DNA of 64,000 bases from Cytobacillus praedii (lineage in GTDB: Bacteria; Bacillota; Bacilli; Bacillales; Cytobacillaceae), in assembly GCF_001439605.1 (NCBI RefSeq), contig NZ_LMBX01000003.1, positions 193,805 through 257,804 of the forward strand, written 5' to 3'. The notes below the pieces were generated by a model. The model searched no databases. It was not told the DNA's origin and was given only the letters and a program-made list of their open reading frames with translations. The translations under genes and the position numbers were made by a program. Positions 36,156-44,958 of this stretch are shown one piece after another; the stretch's first letter is position 1; each line of letters begins with the position of its first letter.

Positions 36156-38732
36156 TTAAAATTTGATGATCCGTTGTTCCCATTTCACATCTTCTTCAAG
36201 TGGTTCACCTTTCCATTTTTCAAAATTGACACGAGCTGTATTGAAACCAGAGGATCCTAGTCCTTTTGGAATATGAGGGACGAATAAATTATCAGCTCCG
36301 CCTCGATCAATCCCGGTCTTTTCATCAATATCCACCCAAGCTCCATGCGGAAGCCCAATGACACCAGGCATAATGGTTTCGACTACTGCTGCAGGCCGTA
36401 AAGACTTCGCATATTCATTTGATAAAAGAACGGTATCTCCATCCTTAATTCCTTTTTCGTCCGCATCTTTTCTACTAATGTAAACAGGGTTAGGCCATGC
36501 CTCACGCAGCTGTGGCACATTATCTAACGTACTATGTGAGCGTCTTAAATAATGTGGATTGATCATTTGGTACGGATATTTTCCTTTTTTCCTTGATTCC
36601 CAATCTTCAAAAGTCGCTTCATAGCCGTGTACTTTTACCTCATATTTTGGAATAGGGGCTATTTCGGAATATGCAGTTTTAGATAATTCATTTATAGCTT
36701 TACAATAGATTTCAAATTTTCCACTTTCACTTGATACTGGATTTGCTTCGGGATCGTCGATAAAATCTTTATACGCGATAAAGCCGAAATTATCGCCTGC
36801 CTTTCTTGGCACTTGGTAGATTCCTGTATCAACAAACTCTTTAAGTGTGATGCGGCCTTTTTGTGGTGTTCCTTCAACACCCCATTCCTTTATATCTTGG
36901 GCTGTAATGGTGCATAATGGTTCATAGTCAACCCCGTTTTCTTTCATCACCATACTGCCTGCAAGTTGATTAAAGTATTGCTGTTCTGCAGTAATTGGGA
37001 ATACTTCTTTCGGATCCTTTCCTAACTTCTTTAACAGAGCTTCTGCAATCTCTTGGTCTGTTTTTGATTCATACAATGGCTCGATGATTTTTGACCAATT
37101 GATGAGGATCTCACGGTTCCCTCCTTTCACGGCTCCAGCTGTTTCCCATTGGGTAGCAACAGGTAATACAATATCGGAATACTTGGCATTTGTTGTTAAG
37201 GCATACGCATTTGTAACAACAAATTCAACTTTGTGATGTGCTTTAATTCCTTTCGCAATATTGCTTCGAGTTTGTAGGTGATTCTCATAGTTATGGTAAA
37301 TAAATTGGATGTTTACATTTCTTTCTTTTTCATATCTTTGCAGGAATTTCCCATTTAATACGGCATCCCACATTTCATTTTCATTAATTAGATTGTCAAT
37401 AGGGTTCGTTATGGAAGGGAGGCCTTTCCCGCCAGCGGTTAAAAGGAATGGCCCCATATTTCCTGCATATTCCCAGCAGCTGACACCAGTCATTTTTCCA
37501 GAACCGCCCATTTGCCCGGTCATCATTCCCAAAGCTGAGAATGCTTGAACCCAGCCTTCCCCATTTGCAATCCGAGCAGGTGCCCAAGCTGTTAATAAAG
37601 CTACTCTTTCTGTTCCGCCAATTTCACGGGCAAGTTCACGGATTTTAGTTGGTTCTACGCCACAAATTTCAGATGCCCATTCGGGTGTCTTCGGCTGATT
37701 ATCATAGGTTCCTAAAATATAGTCTTTTAAATTATCTTTTGGATCTGCCCCTTCTGGCATATGAGCTTCATCAAATCCAATTGTGTATTTGTCTAAGAAA
37801 TCCCATTTAACTAACGGATTTGCAGCAGGATCATCTTCATCAAGCAATGTATACATGATTCCGAAAGCTAATGCATCATCTGTTCCTGGTCTAACGGGAA
37901 TCCAATCAGCATCAAATACATGGGCAGAATCAGTATAGATCGGGTCAATTGTGATGAAACGTGCCCCTGCCTTTTTGGCTTGTAAATAATTGTAGGTTAC
38001 ACTTCCCATTGTGCTCCAGGCTGGATTAGCCCCCCAAAGGACGATTAATTGGGAATTTCTTAAATCGATACGATCATTGATTCCATTAACTATTAGGCCT
38101 TCTCCGATCCCCATGTTTTCCCATATCCATCTCCAAGCTCCCCATGAAGAGCTGCCATAGCATGCACTAAAACCACCAATTGCGGACATTGCATTTCTAA
38201 TATTTGCGTCACCGCCAGTTACCATGATTGATTCATTACCATACTTTCCTATGATTCTCTTTGTTTCAGTTGCGACGATATCAAGTGCCTCATCCCAAGA
38301 AAGTCGAACCCACTGATCTCTTCCGCGAAGCTCTTTTTTGCCTCCGCCGGGTTTCCAATTTTTTCTTCTCATTGGATATTTTAAACGGTCTGCATTAAAG
38401 ACTTGATGACGCTGGGATCTTCCTCTTAAACAGCCTCGCTGTTGAGGGAAATCTGGACTATCTTTATGTGTATCATCCGTCTTTTGCCGAATAACTACTC
38501 CGTCTTTGATTAGCACTTTATTAAGACAGCGGCTGCCGCAGTTATGCCAACATGCAGCTGTTTTCCAGATGCCTTCACCATCCGTTTCTGCTATCCCGAT
38601 ATTATTCTCCGCTTTTGCAACTAACCCACGGCTAACTGGGATCGCTGTTGTTACTGCAATTGCGGAGGTCCAACCGATAAATGCTCTTCTAGACATTTTA
38701 AATTCATTGATTTTACTCATGATATCAAGCAT
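36156..38732 (-). CDS. dmsA: DmsA-type molybdopterin reductase, Tat-exported
   Basis: 858-aa catalytic subunit of a DMSO-reductase-family enzyme. A twin-arginine signal (S14-R15-R16-A-F-I, then a hydrophobic stretch to about 40) sends it across the membrane folded. The [4Fe-4S] ligands are Cys61, Cys65, Cys69 and Cys101. The chain matches DmsA: DADWIPVRPGTDDALAFG, KTPEWASEICGV and LAREIGGTERVALLTAWAP. A Ser-rich spot (ACYGSSSWGAW, near residue 195) is where DmsA has its molybdenum-ligand Ser; which Ser binds is not certain. AGAGGGGGC precedes the start. The substrate could be DMSO, another S- or N-oxide, or an unrelated oxyanion. Confidence 0.85.
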   Translation of the reverse strand: MLDIMSKINEFKMSRRAFIGWTSAIAVTTAIPVSRGLVAKAENNIGIAETDGEGIWKTAACWHNCGSRCLNKVLIKDGVVIRQKTDDTHKDSPDFPQQRGCLRGRSQRHQVFNADRLKYPMRRKNWKPGGGKKELRGRDQWVRLSWDEALDIVATETKRIIGKYGNESIMVTGGDANIRNAMSAIGGFSACYGSSSWGAWRWIWENMGIGEGLIVNGINDRIDLRNSQLIVLWGANPAWSTMGSVTYNYLQAKKAGARFITIDPIYTDSAHVFDADWIPVRPGTDDALAFGIMYTLLDEDDPAANPLVKWDFLDKYTIGFDEAHMPEGADPKDNLKDYILGTYDNQPKTPEWASEICGVEPTKIRELAREIGGTERVALLTAWAPARIANGEGWVQAFSALGMMTGQMGGSGKMTGVSCWEYAGNMGPFLLTAGGKGLPSITNPIDNLINENEMWDAVLNGKFLQRYEKERNVNIQFIYHNYENHLQTRSNIAKGIKAHHKVEFVVTNAYALTTNAKYSDIVLPVATQWETAGAVKGGNREILINWSKIIEPLYESKTDQEIAEALLKKLGKDPKEVFPITAEQQYFNQLAGSMVMKENGVDYEPLCTITAQDIKEWGVEGTPQKGRITLKEFVDTGIYQVPRKAGDNFGFIAYKDFIDDPEANPVSSESGKFEIYCKAINELSKTAYSEIAPIPKYEVKVHGYEATFEDWESRKKGKYPYQMINPHYLRRSHSTLDNVPQLREAWPNPVYISRKDADEKGIKDGDTVLLSNEYAKSLRPAAVVETIMPGVIGLPHGAWVDIDEKTGIDRGGADNLFVPHIPKGLGSSGFNTARVNFEKWKGEPLEEDVKWEQRIIKF

Positions 38733-38747
38733 TCTACTTGCCCCCTC

Positions 38748-39446
38748 TTATAAATTGTCTATAGTCATAAGTTCTTGAAGAACCTCTGAATCTATCAGTA
38801 AATAATGATGTAATACTTGTGCTAGTCCAATGAAAAATGAAGTATTTGCTTCTTTCATGACTAATCGACTGAATTCAGGTACGAATTTAAGCAGATGGTC
38901 ATCGATAAATCTTTGTTGATCCCGAAGTAATTGCCTTAAGCCTCTGCTTTCATTTTGTTCAGCCATTTTTATACAACGTTCATTGAGGTGATAAATAAAA
39001 TCAAGCTCAAGTCCGATATGATCATCCGCTTCAATATTAAAATCACTGACAATAATGCCGTATTTATCATAATAGCCTCGCACATTCATTGTTGTTCCTT
39101 GAAATAAAAGCCGATCCTTCCTCACATAAGAAGATTCCCAAGGAGGTGTTGTCAATTCAAAAGGTCCGACAAACAATCTTGTATAATCCCAATGCAAGTC
39201 ATCATAATGATGTTCAATAGTAAGGACATCATGAGTGGCCAGGTATGACTTTATCTTGTTCAATCCTTCTTGGATCTCTCCTGAATCCTCTCTAAATGGA
39301 AATAAATCGATCATGTTTTTCTGAATAAATGGTTTCAAATATTCTTTGGATGGCTCCTCAACGAAAAACCTTCTTAAAATGTCGTAGGCAAAACGTCTTG
39401 CATGAAAAATATTATTTATCTCTGATAGAGCTCCTCTTTCTTCCAT
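38748..39446 (-). CDS. TorD/DmsD-type molybdoenzyme chaperone
   Basis: 232-aa all-helical chaperone that holds the apo-reductase and its Tat signal until the cofactor is in place. The family mark is FVGPFELTTPPWESSYVRKD, with PPWESSY near the middle. Start at 39446 has AGGAGGGAT upstream; a codon at 39467 lies inside that site. Sits directly before dmsA in transcription order, as its job requires. Confidence 0.88.
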   Translation of the reverse strand: MEERGALSEINNIFHARRFAYDILRRFFVEEPSKEYLKPFIQKNMIDLFPFREDSGEIQEGLNKIKSYLATHDVLTIEHHYDDLHWDYTRLFVGPFELTTPPWESSYVRKDRLLFQGTTMNVRGYYDKYGIIVSDFNIEADDHIGLELDFIYHLNERCIKMAEQNESRGLRQLLRDQQRFIDDHLLKFVPEFSRLVMKEANTSFFIGLAQVLHHYLLIDSEVLQELMTIDNL

Positions 39447-39467
39447 TGTTATCCCTCCTAAAAGCAC

Positions 39468-40790
39468 TTAGCTTACATCTCCTAATTGAAATAAAGTGGG
39501 TGTTGTCCAATCAATACTGACCTCGCGGATGATGCTTTCTTTATTATCGAATTCGATGATGCATGAAACGATTGCAATTTCAATGTTGATACCCGCTAAT
39601 CGTTTGATGGCATCAATAGGAAACTGAATGAAGTCGTATTGTTGATTGAATTCAAATATTATTTTGTTTTTTTCGAGCAGGGAGATTACTTTTCGCTTGT
39701 CCTTCCCAAAAACTTTAGCTGTTTTAAAGAAATAATCTTGATTTGAAAAGGAATACGTTTTATCCACCACTTGATTATGGTTTTGTTGATAGATTTGACC
39801 CGTGAATTTATTTTCAAGGGAACAGTAATGAACACCGAGCTTTAATTTTTGTTCAATCGCAAACTCTGTTAGCGCAAGACATAGTTCCTCACTCATGGCT
39901 ATTGCTAATCCCCCGGCATACCAGTAGTTATAATACATTTCGTAAGGTGGGTTTTTCAGTTTGAATCCTCGATCGATAAAAGGCTTAGGGTCTTTAAGCG
40001 GGAAGCAGAATTCTAGTAAATTGATTCCGAAAATATCCAATTTATCTAATTCGATGAGCAGCTCTTTCATATCATCTAATGTTCCTGGAATGACAGGCAT
40101 TTCAACTAAGACATTAGGAATATATCGTTTTGCTAATTCGATTTTTCCTAAAATATGCTTTCTTTTCTTGGGGGAGTCCTCCATCTTGATGCTAAAGCGA
40201 ATTTCATTTAAGTCAGCATCTCTTAATTGCTGCAGGAGCTCTTCAGTTAAAAGATCCCCAGCTGTATATAATCTTGTATAGCTTTCAGGTAGCTTTTCTT
40301 TAGCAAATTGGAAAAATTGGATTGTTTCATCTTTAAATAAAAGGGGTTCTCCCCCTGTTAATGCGATGTGCTTTAATTTATATCCTGCATCGATTAATTC
40401 TGCTAATTCATTTCGAGCATCTCTCTTGTTTTCTAAAAAGTGCATATAATTATCTTGATTTTCATTGAAACAAAAATAGCAATTACGGTGGCACTTCATT
40501 GAAACAAAGGTAGTATAGCTGTCTGTACCTGTTTGACATGCTTCACACGCACTTGATATTCGATTAATATAGATGCTTTTATTATTATTTCGGAAATGTG
40601 CTTGTTTCTCTTTTAATCTAGTAAGTGCTCTTTCTCTTTCATTGGCCAATTGTGCCTGTTCAAGTTCTAAACCGAAGGCCTCAATAGCTGACAGAGTATC
40701 ACTTTCTATATTCGTGAATAATTGAGCATATCGTAAGAAAGATTGGTTTCTTATTAAATAAATGCTGTCTTTTGTAATTTTCTTTATCAT
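39468..40790 (-). CDS. Radical SAM protein of unknown function, first gene of dms operon
   Basis: 440 aa. The radical SAM cluster motif is Cys100-HRN-Cys104-YF-Cys107, with GGEPL at 146-150 for AdoMet binding. Just before it is an extra pair, Cys82-EA-Cys85, and later a lone Cys323 in HYCSLENK; these could hold an auxiliary cluster or zinc. The N-terminal 80 residues are helical. The C-terminal part (about 355-440) has no obvious SPASM Cys set. Start at 40790 has AAAGGAGTGAG upstream. As first gene before torD and dmsA, it is likely to mature the enzyme, its cofactor or a partner. I do not recognise the family. Confidence 0.8.
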   Translation of the reverse strand: MIKKITKDSIYLIRNQSFLRYAQLFTNIESDTLSAIEAFGLELEQAQLANERERALTRLKEKQAHFRNNNKSIYINRISSACEACQTGTDSYTTFVSMKCHRNCYFCFNENQDNYMHFLENKRDARNELAELIDAGYKLKHIALTGGEPLLFKDETIQFFQFAKEKLPESYTRLYTAGDLLTEELLQQLRDADLNEIRFSIKMEDSPKKRKHILGKIELAKRYIPNVLVEMPVIPGTLDDMKELLIELDKLDIFGINLLEFCFPLKDPKPFIDRGFKLKNPPYEMYYNYWYAGGLAIAMSEELCLALTEFAIEQKLKLGVHYCSLENKFTGQIYQQNHNQVVDKTYSFSNQDYFFKTAKVFGKDKRKVISLLEKNKIIFEFNQQYDFIQFPIDAIKRLAGINIEIAIVSCIIEFDNKESIIREVSIDWTTPTLFQLGDVS

Positions 40791-40804
40791 TTTCTCACTC
40801 CTTT

Positions 40805-40820
40805 TGTGAAAATAATCACA
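40805..40820. promoter_or_regulatory. Fnr-type palindrome TGTGA-N6-TCACA
   Basis: Perfect palindrome TGTGA (40805-40809), AAATAA, TCACA (40816-40820), the consensus of Fnr in Bacillus. It is in the divergent region. For the plus-strand operon, with a -10 near 40839 (TATAGA), it would sit at about -38 to -41. For the minus strand, with TATAAT at 40842-40837, it would lie downstream of the start. Confidence 0.7.
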
Positions 40821-40836
40821 ATTAATCCTTGCTTTT

Positions 40837-40842
40837 ATTATA
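40837..40842 (-). promoter_or_regulatory. Likely -10 of the radical SAM-dms operon
   Basis: TATAAT on the minus strand, 47 bp before the start codon; no good -35. A degenerate Fnr-like half site (TGTGC, 40880-40876) would be centred near -42. The leader would include the Fnr palindrome. Confidence 0.4.
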
Positions 40843-41003
40843 GAAAATCGTTCATTCATAAGATATATAACCGATGCACAAAGATACCTCTCTATTTTTG
40901 TACGGTTGGACAATGAGTTTTTTACGGTCCTGTGACATCCATTGTTCCCGATGATACCTTCATATATGATGAGGATGAGCGACCCAGGAAAGAACAGAAA
41001 GGA

Positions 41004-42236
41004 ATGGATTTAGTGGAAAATACTTTCTTTGTCCCGGATTACTTACATGATTTGCTTGTCGCTTCAGAAAAAGGATTGAAGGGGATTTGTGTAGAGTTAG
41101 CGAGTCTTTTGTCGTTCCCTGTAATCTTAACGGATCCTTTATTTAACCAGTTGGCCACAGCAAAGCTCGTGCATGAAGTGGAAATTAATTATGTGGATAA
41201 TCAATATAGAGAAATAACTGGGGATAAACCAGCAATCGTCAGTTGTCAATTAACATCTGATGGTGTCCAAAAAAAGGGAATTTGTTCTGCAATCATATTG
41301 GATGGTAGATTAAGAGGCTATTTATTTGTTCAGATTGACGAAGTATCTGATGAGACAATCACACGAATTCATTCGATTATTGCTTATGCATCTTCACTAT
41401 GCTCACTCGAATTACGAAAAAGGCTAGAATTGAAACAGGAGCGGCAGCAGTTTAAGGAAGCCTTTATTTATGACTTGCTCTACGGAAATATGAAGCAAAA
41501 AGATGAGATAATTTCCTATGGGAATATATGGGGATGGGATTTTACCCAATCACATACAATTATAGTTTTTTCATTAGTAGACTTTGATTATTATTCAGAG
41601 GATCAGAAACATATTGATTCCCTGTTTTTCCTAATTGAAAGAGTACTGATTGAAAGCAATCTAAAACCAATAGCAATGAAAAAGCGTGGAGAAGTCATTG
41701 TTATTTATCAGATGCTCGGTGAAGAAATAGACAAAAACCAGAATGTGATTAAAGAGTTTATTCAGCGGGTAATGACCCAGGCTAAGATGATGAATATGAA
41801 TACTCGAATTGCAACAGGGATTGGCAGGGAAAGTACAAATCCTGAGGAGCTTTATAAGAGCTACCAAGAGGCAAAGGTTGCATACGAAGTGGGCTTATTA
41901 TTGAATATTCATACCCCATTTTTCAATGGGTTAGGACTTGAACGAATTCTATATAAACACGATTTACAGGATGTTAAAGAATATTATGATCACACATTAG
42001 GTAATTTGGAGAAATTTGATCAGGATCATGGAGGCGAGCTAATGCATACGCTTGAATTCTATGCGGCCAATCACTATGACGTAACAAAGACGGCTGATGC
42101 GTTGTTTCTTCATCGGAATACATTGCGGTATCGCTTAAAAAAGATCGAAGAAATTTTAGATAAGAAGCTAGATGATATGAATGTCAGATTAAATATCACT
42201 GCCGCCTTTAAGATTAAACAGCTTAGGAAAATTTAA
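41004..42236 (+). CDS. PucR/CdaR-type transcriptional regulator
   Basis: About 410 aa. The N-terminal half is a GAF-like or sensory region (LHDLLVASEKGLKGICVELA, in part); the C-terminal part has the CdaR GGDEF-like domain and the HTH_30 motif VTKTADALFLHRNTLRYRLKKIEEIL (in part). PucR proteins usually activate nearby operons in response to a small molecule. Start is uncertain: ATG at 41004 (AGGAAAG upstream) or GTG at 40932. It heads a plus-strand operon, divergent from the dms operon, so it may regulate both. Confidence 0.8.
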   Translation: MDLVENTFFVPDYLHDLLVASEKGLKGICVELASLLSFPVILTDPLFNQLATAKLVHEVEINYVDNQYREITGDKPAIVSCQLTSDGVQKKGICSAIILDGRLRGYLFVQIDEVSDETITRIHSIIAYASSLCSLELRKRLELKQERQQFKEAFIYDLLYGNMKQKDEIISYGNIWGWDFTQSHTIIVFSLVDFDYYSEDQKHIDSLFFLIERVLIESNLKPIAMKKRGEVIVIYQMLGEEIDKNQNVIKEFIQRVMTQAKMMNMNTRIATGIGRESTNPEELYKSYQEAKVAYEVGLLLNIHTPFFNGLGLERILYKHDLQDVKEYYDHTLGNLEKFDQDHGGELMHTLEFYAANHYDVTKTADALFLHRNTLRYRLKKIEEILDKKLDDMNVRLNITAAFKIKQLRKI

Positions 42237-42265
42237 CCTTAGAAAAAGTGCAGGTGCTAAATCTA

Positions 42266-44290
42266 ATGGAAATTTACAGACATGCTTGTCCACGTAATTG
42301 TTTCTCTACATGCGGAATGCTTTCGTATATTGAGGACGGAAAACTAATGAAGATTTCTGGTGATGCGAAGCATGGCTATAATCAGGGGCGATTGTGTGCG
42401 AAGGGGTATGCCTATACCCAATATGTATATAATCCTTATCGATTGAAACATCCAATCAGACAGACGCCAAGAGGCTCAGGGAATTGGAAAAGAATATCAT
42501 GGGAAGAAGCATACGATACCATTGCTGATAAAATATTAGAGTTAAATGAACGATACGGTTCCAATCTTGCTTCCGGCTATAATAAATTTTCAGGTAATAT
42601 CGGTTTGCTTCATTATGCAGTGGAAGGGATGTTTAATAGTATAGGTCCGCATACGAAGCCGATAGGAAATCCATGTTTAATAACTGGTGAGCGAGCCATG
42701 AGAAAGTCTTTTGGTCAAATGAACAGTATAATGCCAGAAAAAATGGCTGAAATGAATGCAGTTGTTATTTGGGGAGCAAACCCAGCTGTTACAAATGTCC
42801 ATCAAATGAAGTTTATTTTACAGGCACGGCAAAAAGGGGCAAAACTAATTGTCATTGATCCTATTTTTACGAGAACTGCAGCAACAGCTGATATCTATAT
42901 TCAAATCAATCCAGGGACAGATGGATGGCTTGCGCTTGGAGTTGCCAAGCTTCTTATTGAATCAGAGTCGTATAATCAAGAATTCGTCCATAATCAAACA
43001 GTGAACTGGGAAGAATTTCACCAATATGTGAATGAACAAGTCGATTTACATGAAGTTTGCAGTAAAACAGGAATATCATTTGATGTTATATGTGAACTTG
43101 TGAGCATATATTCAATACCTAAACCTTGTGCGACCTGGATTGGCTTTGGGACTCAACGAAATGAGAATGGGGGACAAAATATTAGTGCAATCAACACATT
43201 AGCCTTGTTGGGCTGTCATTCTGGGAAGGGAAACAGAAGCGTTTACTATTCACATAATGGGATTGATGACTTTCCAGTTAATCTCCTGAACCACGCAGGA
43301 CCAGAACATCCAACCGTTCAATATTCTAGAGAAATTAATATTAATAATTTTGCGGAAAATGCTAGTAAACTAGTAGATCCTCCATTGAAGTTCTTATGGA
43401 TCGCCTTGCGTAATCCCCTATCACAAGACCAGGATTTTCAGGCATGGGAATCATTAATGAAGGAACTTGAATTAATTGTCACTGTTGATTTATTTATGAC
43501 GAAATCTGCGGAGTTGTCTGATATCGTCCTGCCAGCTGCAAGTCATTTTGAAGAAATGGATTTAAATGTTAGTTATTGGCACCACTGGTTATCTGTAAAT
43601 GAAAAAGCAATTCCTCCATACTATGAGGCGAAAAGTGATTTGCAAATAGCAAGGGAATTAATGAAAAAACTGAATGACCGTTCTCCGGGCTTCTCCAATT
43701 TCCCATCCGAACGCAAACCGATTGATTGGATTAGAGAGGAATTAACACCGTCAGTAAAGAAACTTTATTCGATAGAGAGCATTGATGACTTACTAGAATG
43801 TCCTCGGTTACGGACAGAGGAAGTGACTAAATCATCTTCAAGTTCATTCAAGTTTCGTCTTTTTTCCCAAGGGAATAAGGGTACTTTCACAAATTCTTTT
43901 AATAGGGGAAAGTCAGATGTTGAAGAATCTTATCCATTTCAACTGCTAACCCCGCAATCTTTACTGAAGATTCATTCACAATATGAGGCGCTGCCTTGGC
44001 TTAATCAAGGGGCAGAGCAAGATGTTGTTGAACTTTCAGAATATGCAGCAGAAAAAAATGGGATTCTGGAAGGGGATAAGGTTGAATTATTCAATCAATA
44101 TGGAAAAATAGCAGCCATTGCTAGAATAAGCCGATTTCTCCCTCAAAAAGTGGTCTTAGTGAATCAAGCGGGGAAGAATCCGATTAATCGCTTAATCGTT
44201 CAAAAGCCACAGAAAAACAAAGGGAAATCCAGTATGAATTTTTATGACAGCAGTGTAAATATCCGGAAATGGTGTGAGAATGATGGTTAA
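42266..44290 (+). CDS. Second molybdopterin oxidoreductase, no export signal
   Basis: 674 aa, MopB family. The [4Fe-4S] ligands are Cys8, Cys12, Cys16 and Cys44 (CPRNCFSTC, then RLCAKG). It has no Tat signal or membrane segment, so it should work in the cytoplasm. Similar B. subtilis proteins of about this length are YyaE and YoaE, whose substrates are unknown. MopB hallmarks: WGANPAVTNVHQMKF, IDPIFTRTAATADIYIQINPGTDGWLALG, and the C-terminal molybdopterin-binding domain. Start at 42266 follows AGGTG by 9 nt. The stop overlaps the next gene. Confidence 0.85.
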   Translation: MEIYRHACPRNCFSTCGMLSYIEDGKLMKISGDAKHGYNQGRLCAKGYAYTQYVYNPYRLKHPIRQTPRGSGNWKRISWEEAYDTIADKILELNERYGSNLASGYNKFSGNIGLLHYAVEGMFNSIGPHTKPIGNPCLITGERAMRKSFGQMNSIMPEKMAEMNAVVIWGANPAVTNVHQMKFILQARQKGAKLIVIDPIFTRTAATADIYIQINPGTDGWLALGVAKLLIESESYNQEFVHNQTVNWEEFHQYVNEQVDLHEVCSKTGISFDVICELVSIYSIPKPCATWIGFGTQRNENGGQNISAINTLALLGCHSGKGNRSVYYSHNGIDDFPVNLLNHAGPEHPTVQYSREININNFAENASKLVDPPLKFLWIALRNPLSQDQDFQAWESLMKELELIVTVDLFMTKSAELSDIVLPAASHFEEMDLNVSYWHHWLSVNEKAIPPYYEAKSDLQIARELMKKLNDRSPGFSNFPSERKPIDWIREELTPSVKKLYSIESIDDLLECPRLRTEEVTKSSSSSFKFRLFSQGNKGTFTNSFNRGKSDVEESYPFQLLTPQSLLKIHSQYEALPWLNQGAEQDVVELSEYAAEKNGILEGDKVELFNQYGKIAAIARISRFLPQKVVLVNQAGKNPINRLIVQKPQKNKGKSSMNFYDSSVNIRKWCENDG

Positions 44291-44834
44291 ACAAATGGGA
44301 TTCGTATTCAATGTGGATCTTTGTTTCGGCTGTATGGCTTGTGAAATTGCCTGTAGAAATGAAAATCAGACAGATAGTACAGTGAGGTGGCGAAAGGTTT
44401 CTAGACTTACAGATGATAGTTTTTTGTCTGTTTCCTGTAATCATTGCAACAGTCCAGAATGTTTTCGGGTTTGTCCAGAGAATGCCTTTACAAAACGAGG
44501 GGATGGAATTGTGCAAATTAATTCTGATCTTTGTATAGGCTGTGGTTTATGTATTGAAGCCTGTCCATACGGGGCACCCCAGTATGATCCATTAACGCAG
44601 AAGGCAAGTAAATGCCAAATGTGTTACCCACGACAAGATAAGGGTCTGCCTCCTGCATGTGTTGAATCCTGTTCGACAGAAGCGTTAACATTTGTTGATT
44701 TAAATATATTTTGTGATAAGAAAATGGTGGGTACAATTCCAGGTTTCCCGGATACCCGATTAACAAATCCTTCGATTGCTTTTTATCCTGCAATAGAAAG
44801 AAATAGATATTTCTTAAAATCGTCTAATAAATGA
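44283..44834 (+). CDS. DmsB-like four-cluster iron-sulfur subunit
   Basis: 183 aa with four Cys groups: CFGCMACEIAC, CNHCNSPECFRVC, CIGCGLCIEAC and CQMCYPRQDKGLPPACVESC. It is the partner of the MopB protein just upstream; the genes overlap by about 8 bases. No membrane anchor gene follows, unlike the dms operon, so electrons may come from a soluble donor or be shared with DmsC. The start may be 44280 instead. Confidence 0.88.
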   Translation: MVKQMGFVFNVDLCFGCMACEIACRNENQTDSTVRWRKVSRLTDDSFLSVSCNHCNSPECFRVCPENAFTKRGDGIVQINSDLCIGCGLCIEACPYGAPQYDPLTQKASKCQMCYPRQDKGLPPACVESCSTEALTFVDLNIFCDKKMVGTIPGFPDTRLTNPSIAFYPAIERNRYFLKSSNK

Positions 44835-44868
44835 AAATGCGAGCTTCCAGTTGCTTTTTCATTTATTC
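44831..44868. terminator. Terminator at right edge of the respiratory block
   Basis: AAATGAAAA and TTTTCATTT pair around an 18-nt region with further GC pairing; T-rich tail. It can serve both directions. Confidence 0.6.
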
Positions 44869-44958
44869 TTTGTAGGATGATGCTTATAATCGTATGGCTA
44901 TATCTGCATTTGCAAAGAATTCAGTAGGATTTTACTTCTAATTTTCATGGCTGCCTTT

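Noticed and set aside
33462..44868. Transposon or integrative element carrying the respiratory block
   Set aside because: No transposase, integrase, tRNA attachment site or flanking direct repeats were seen.
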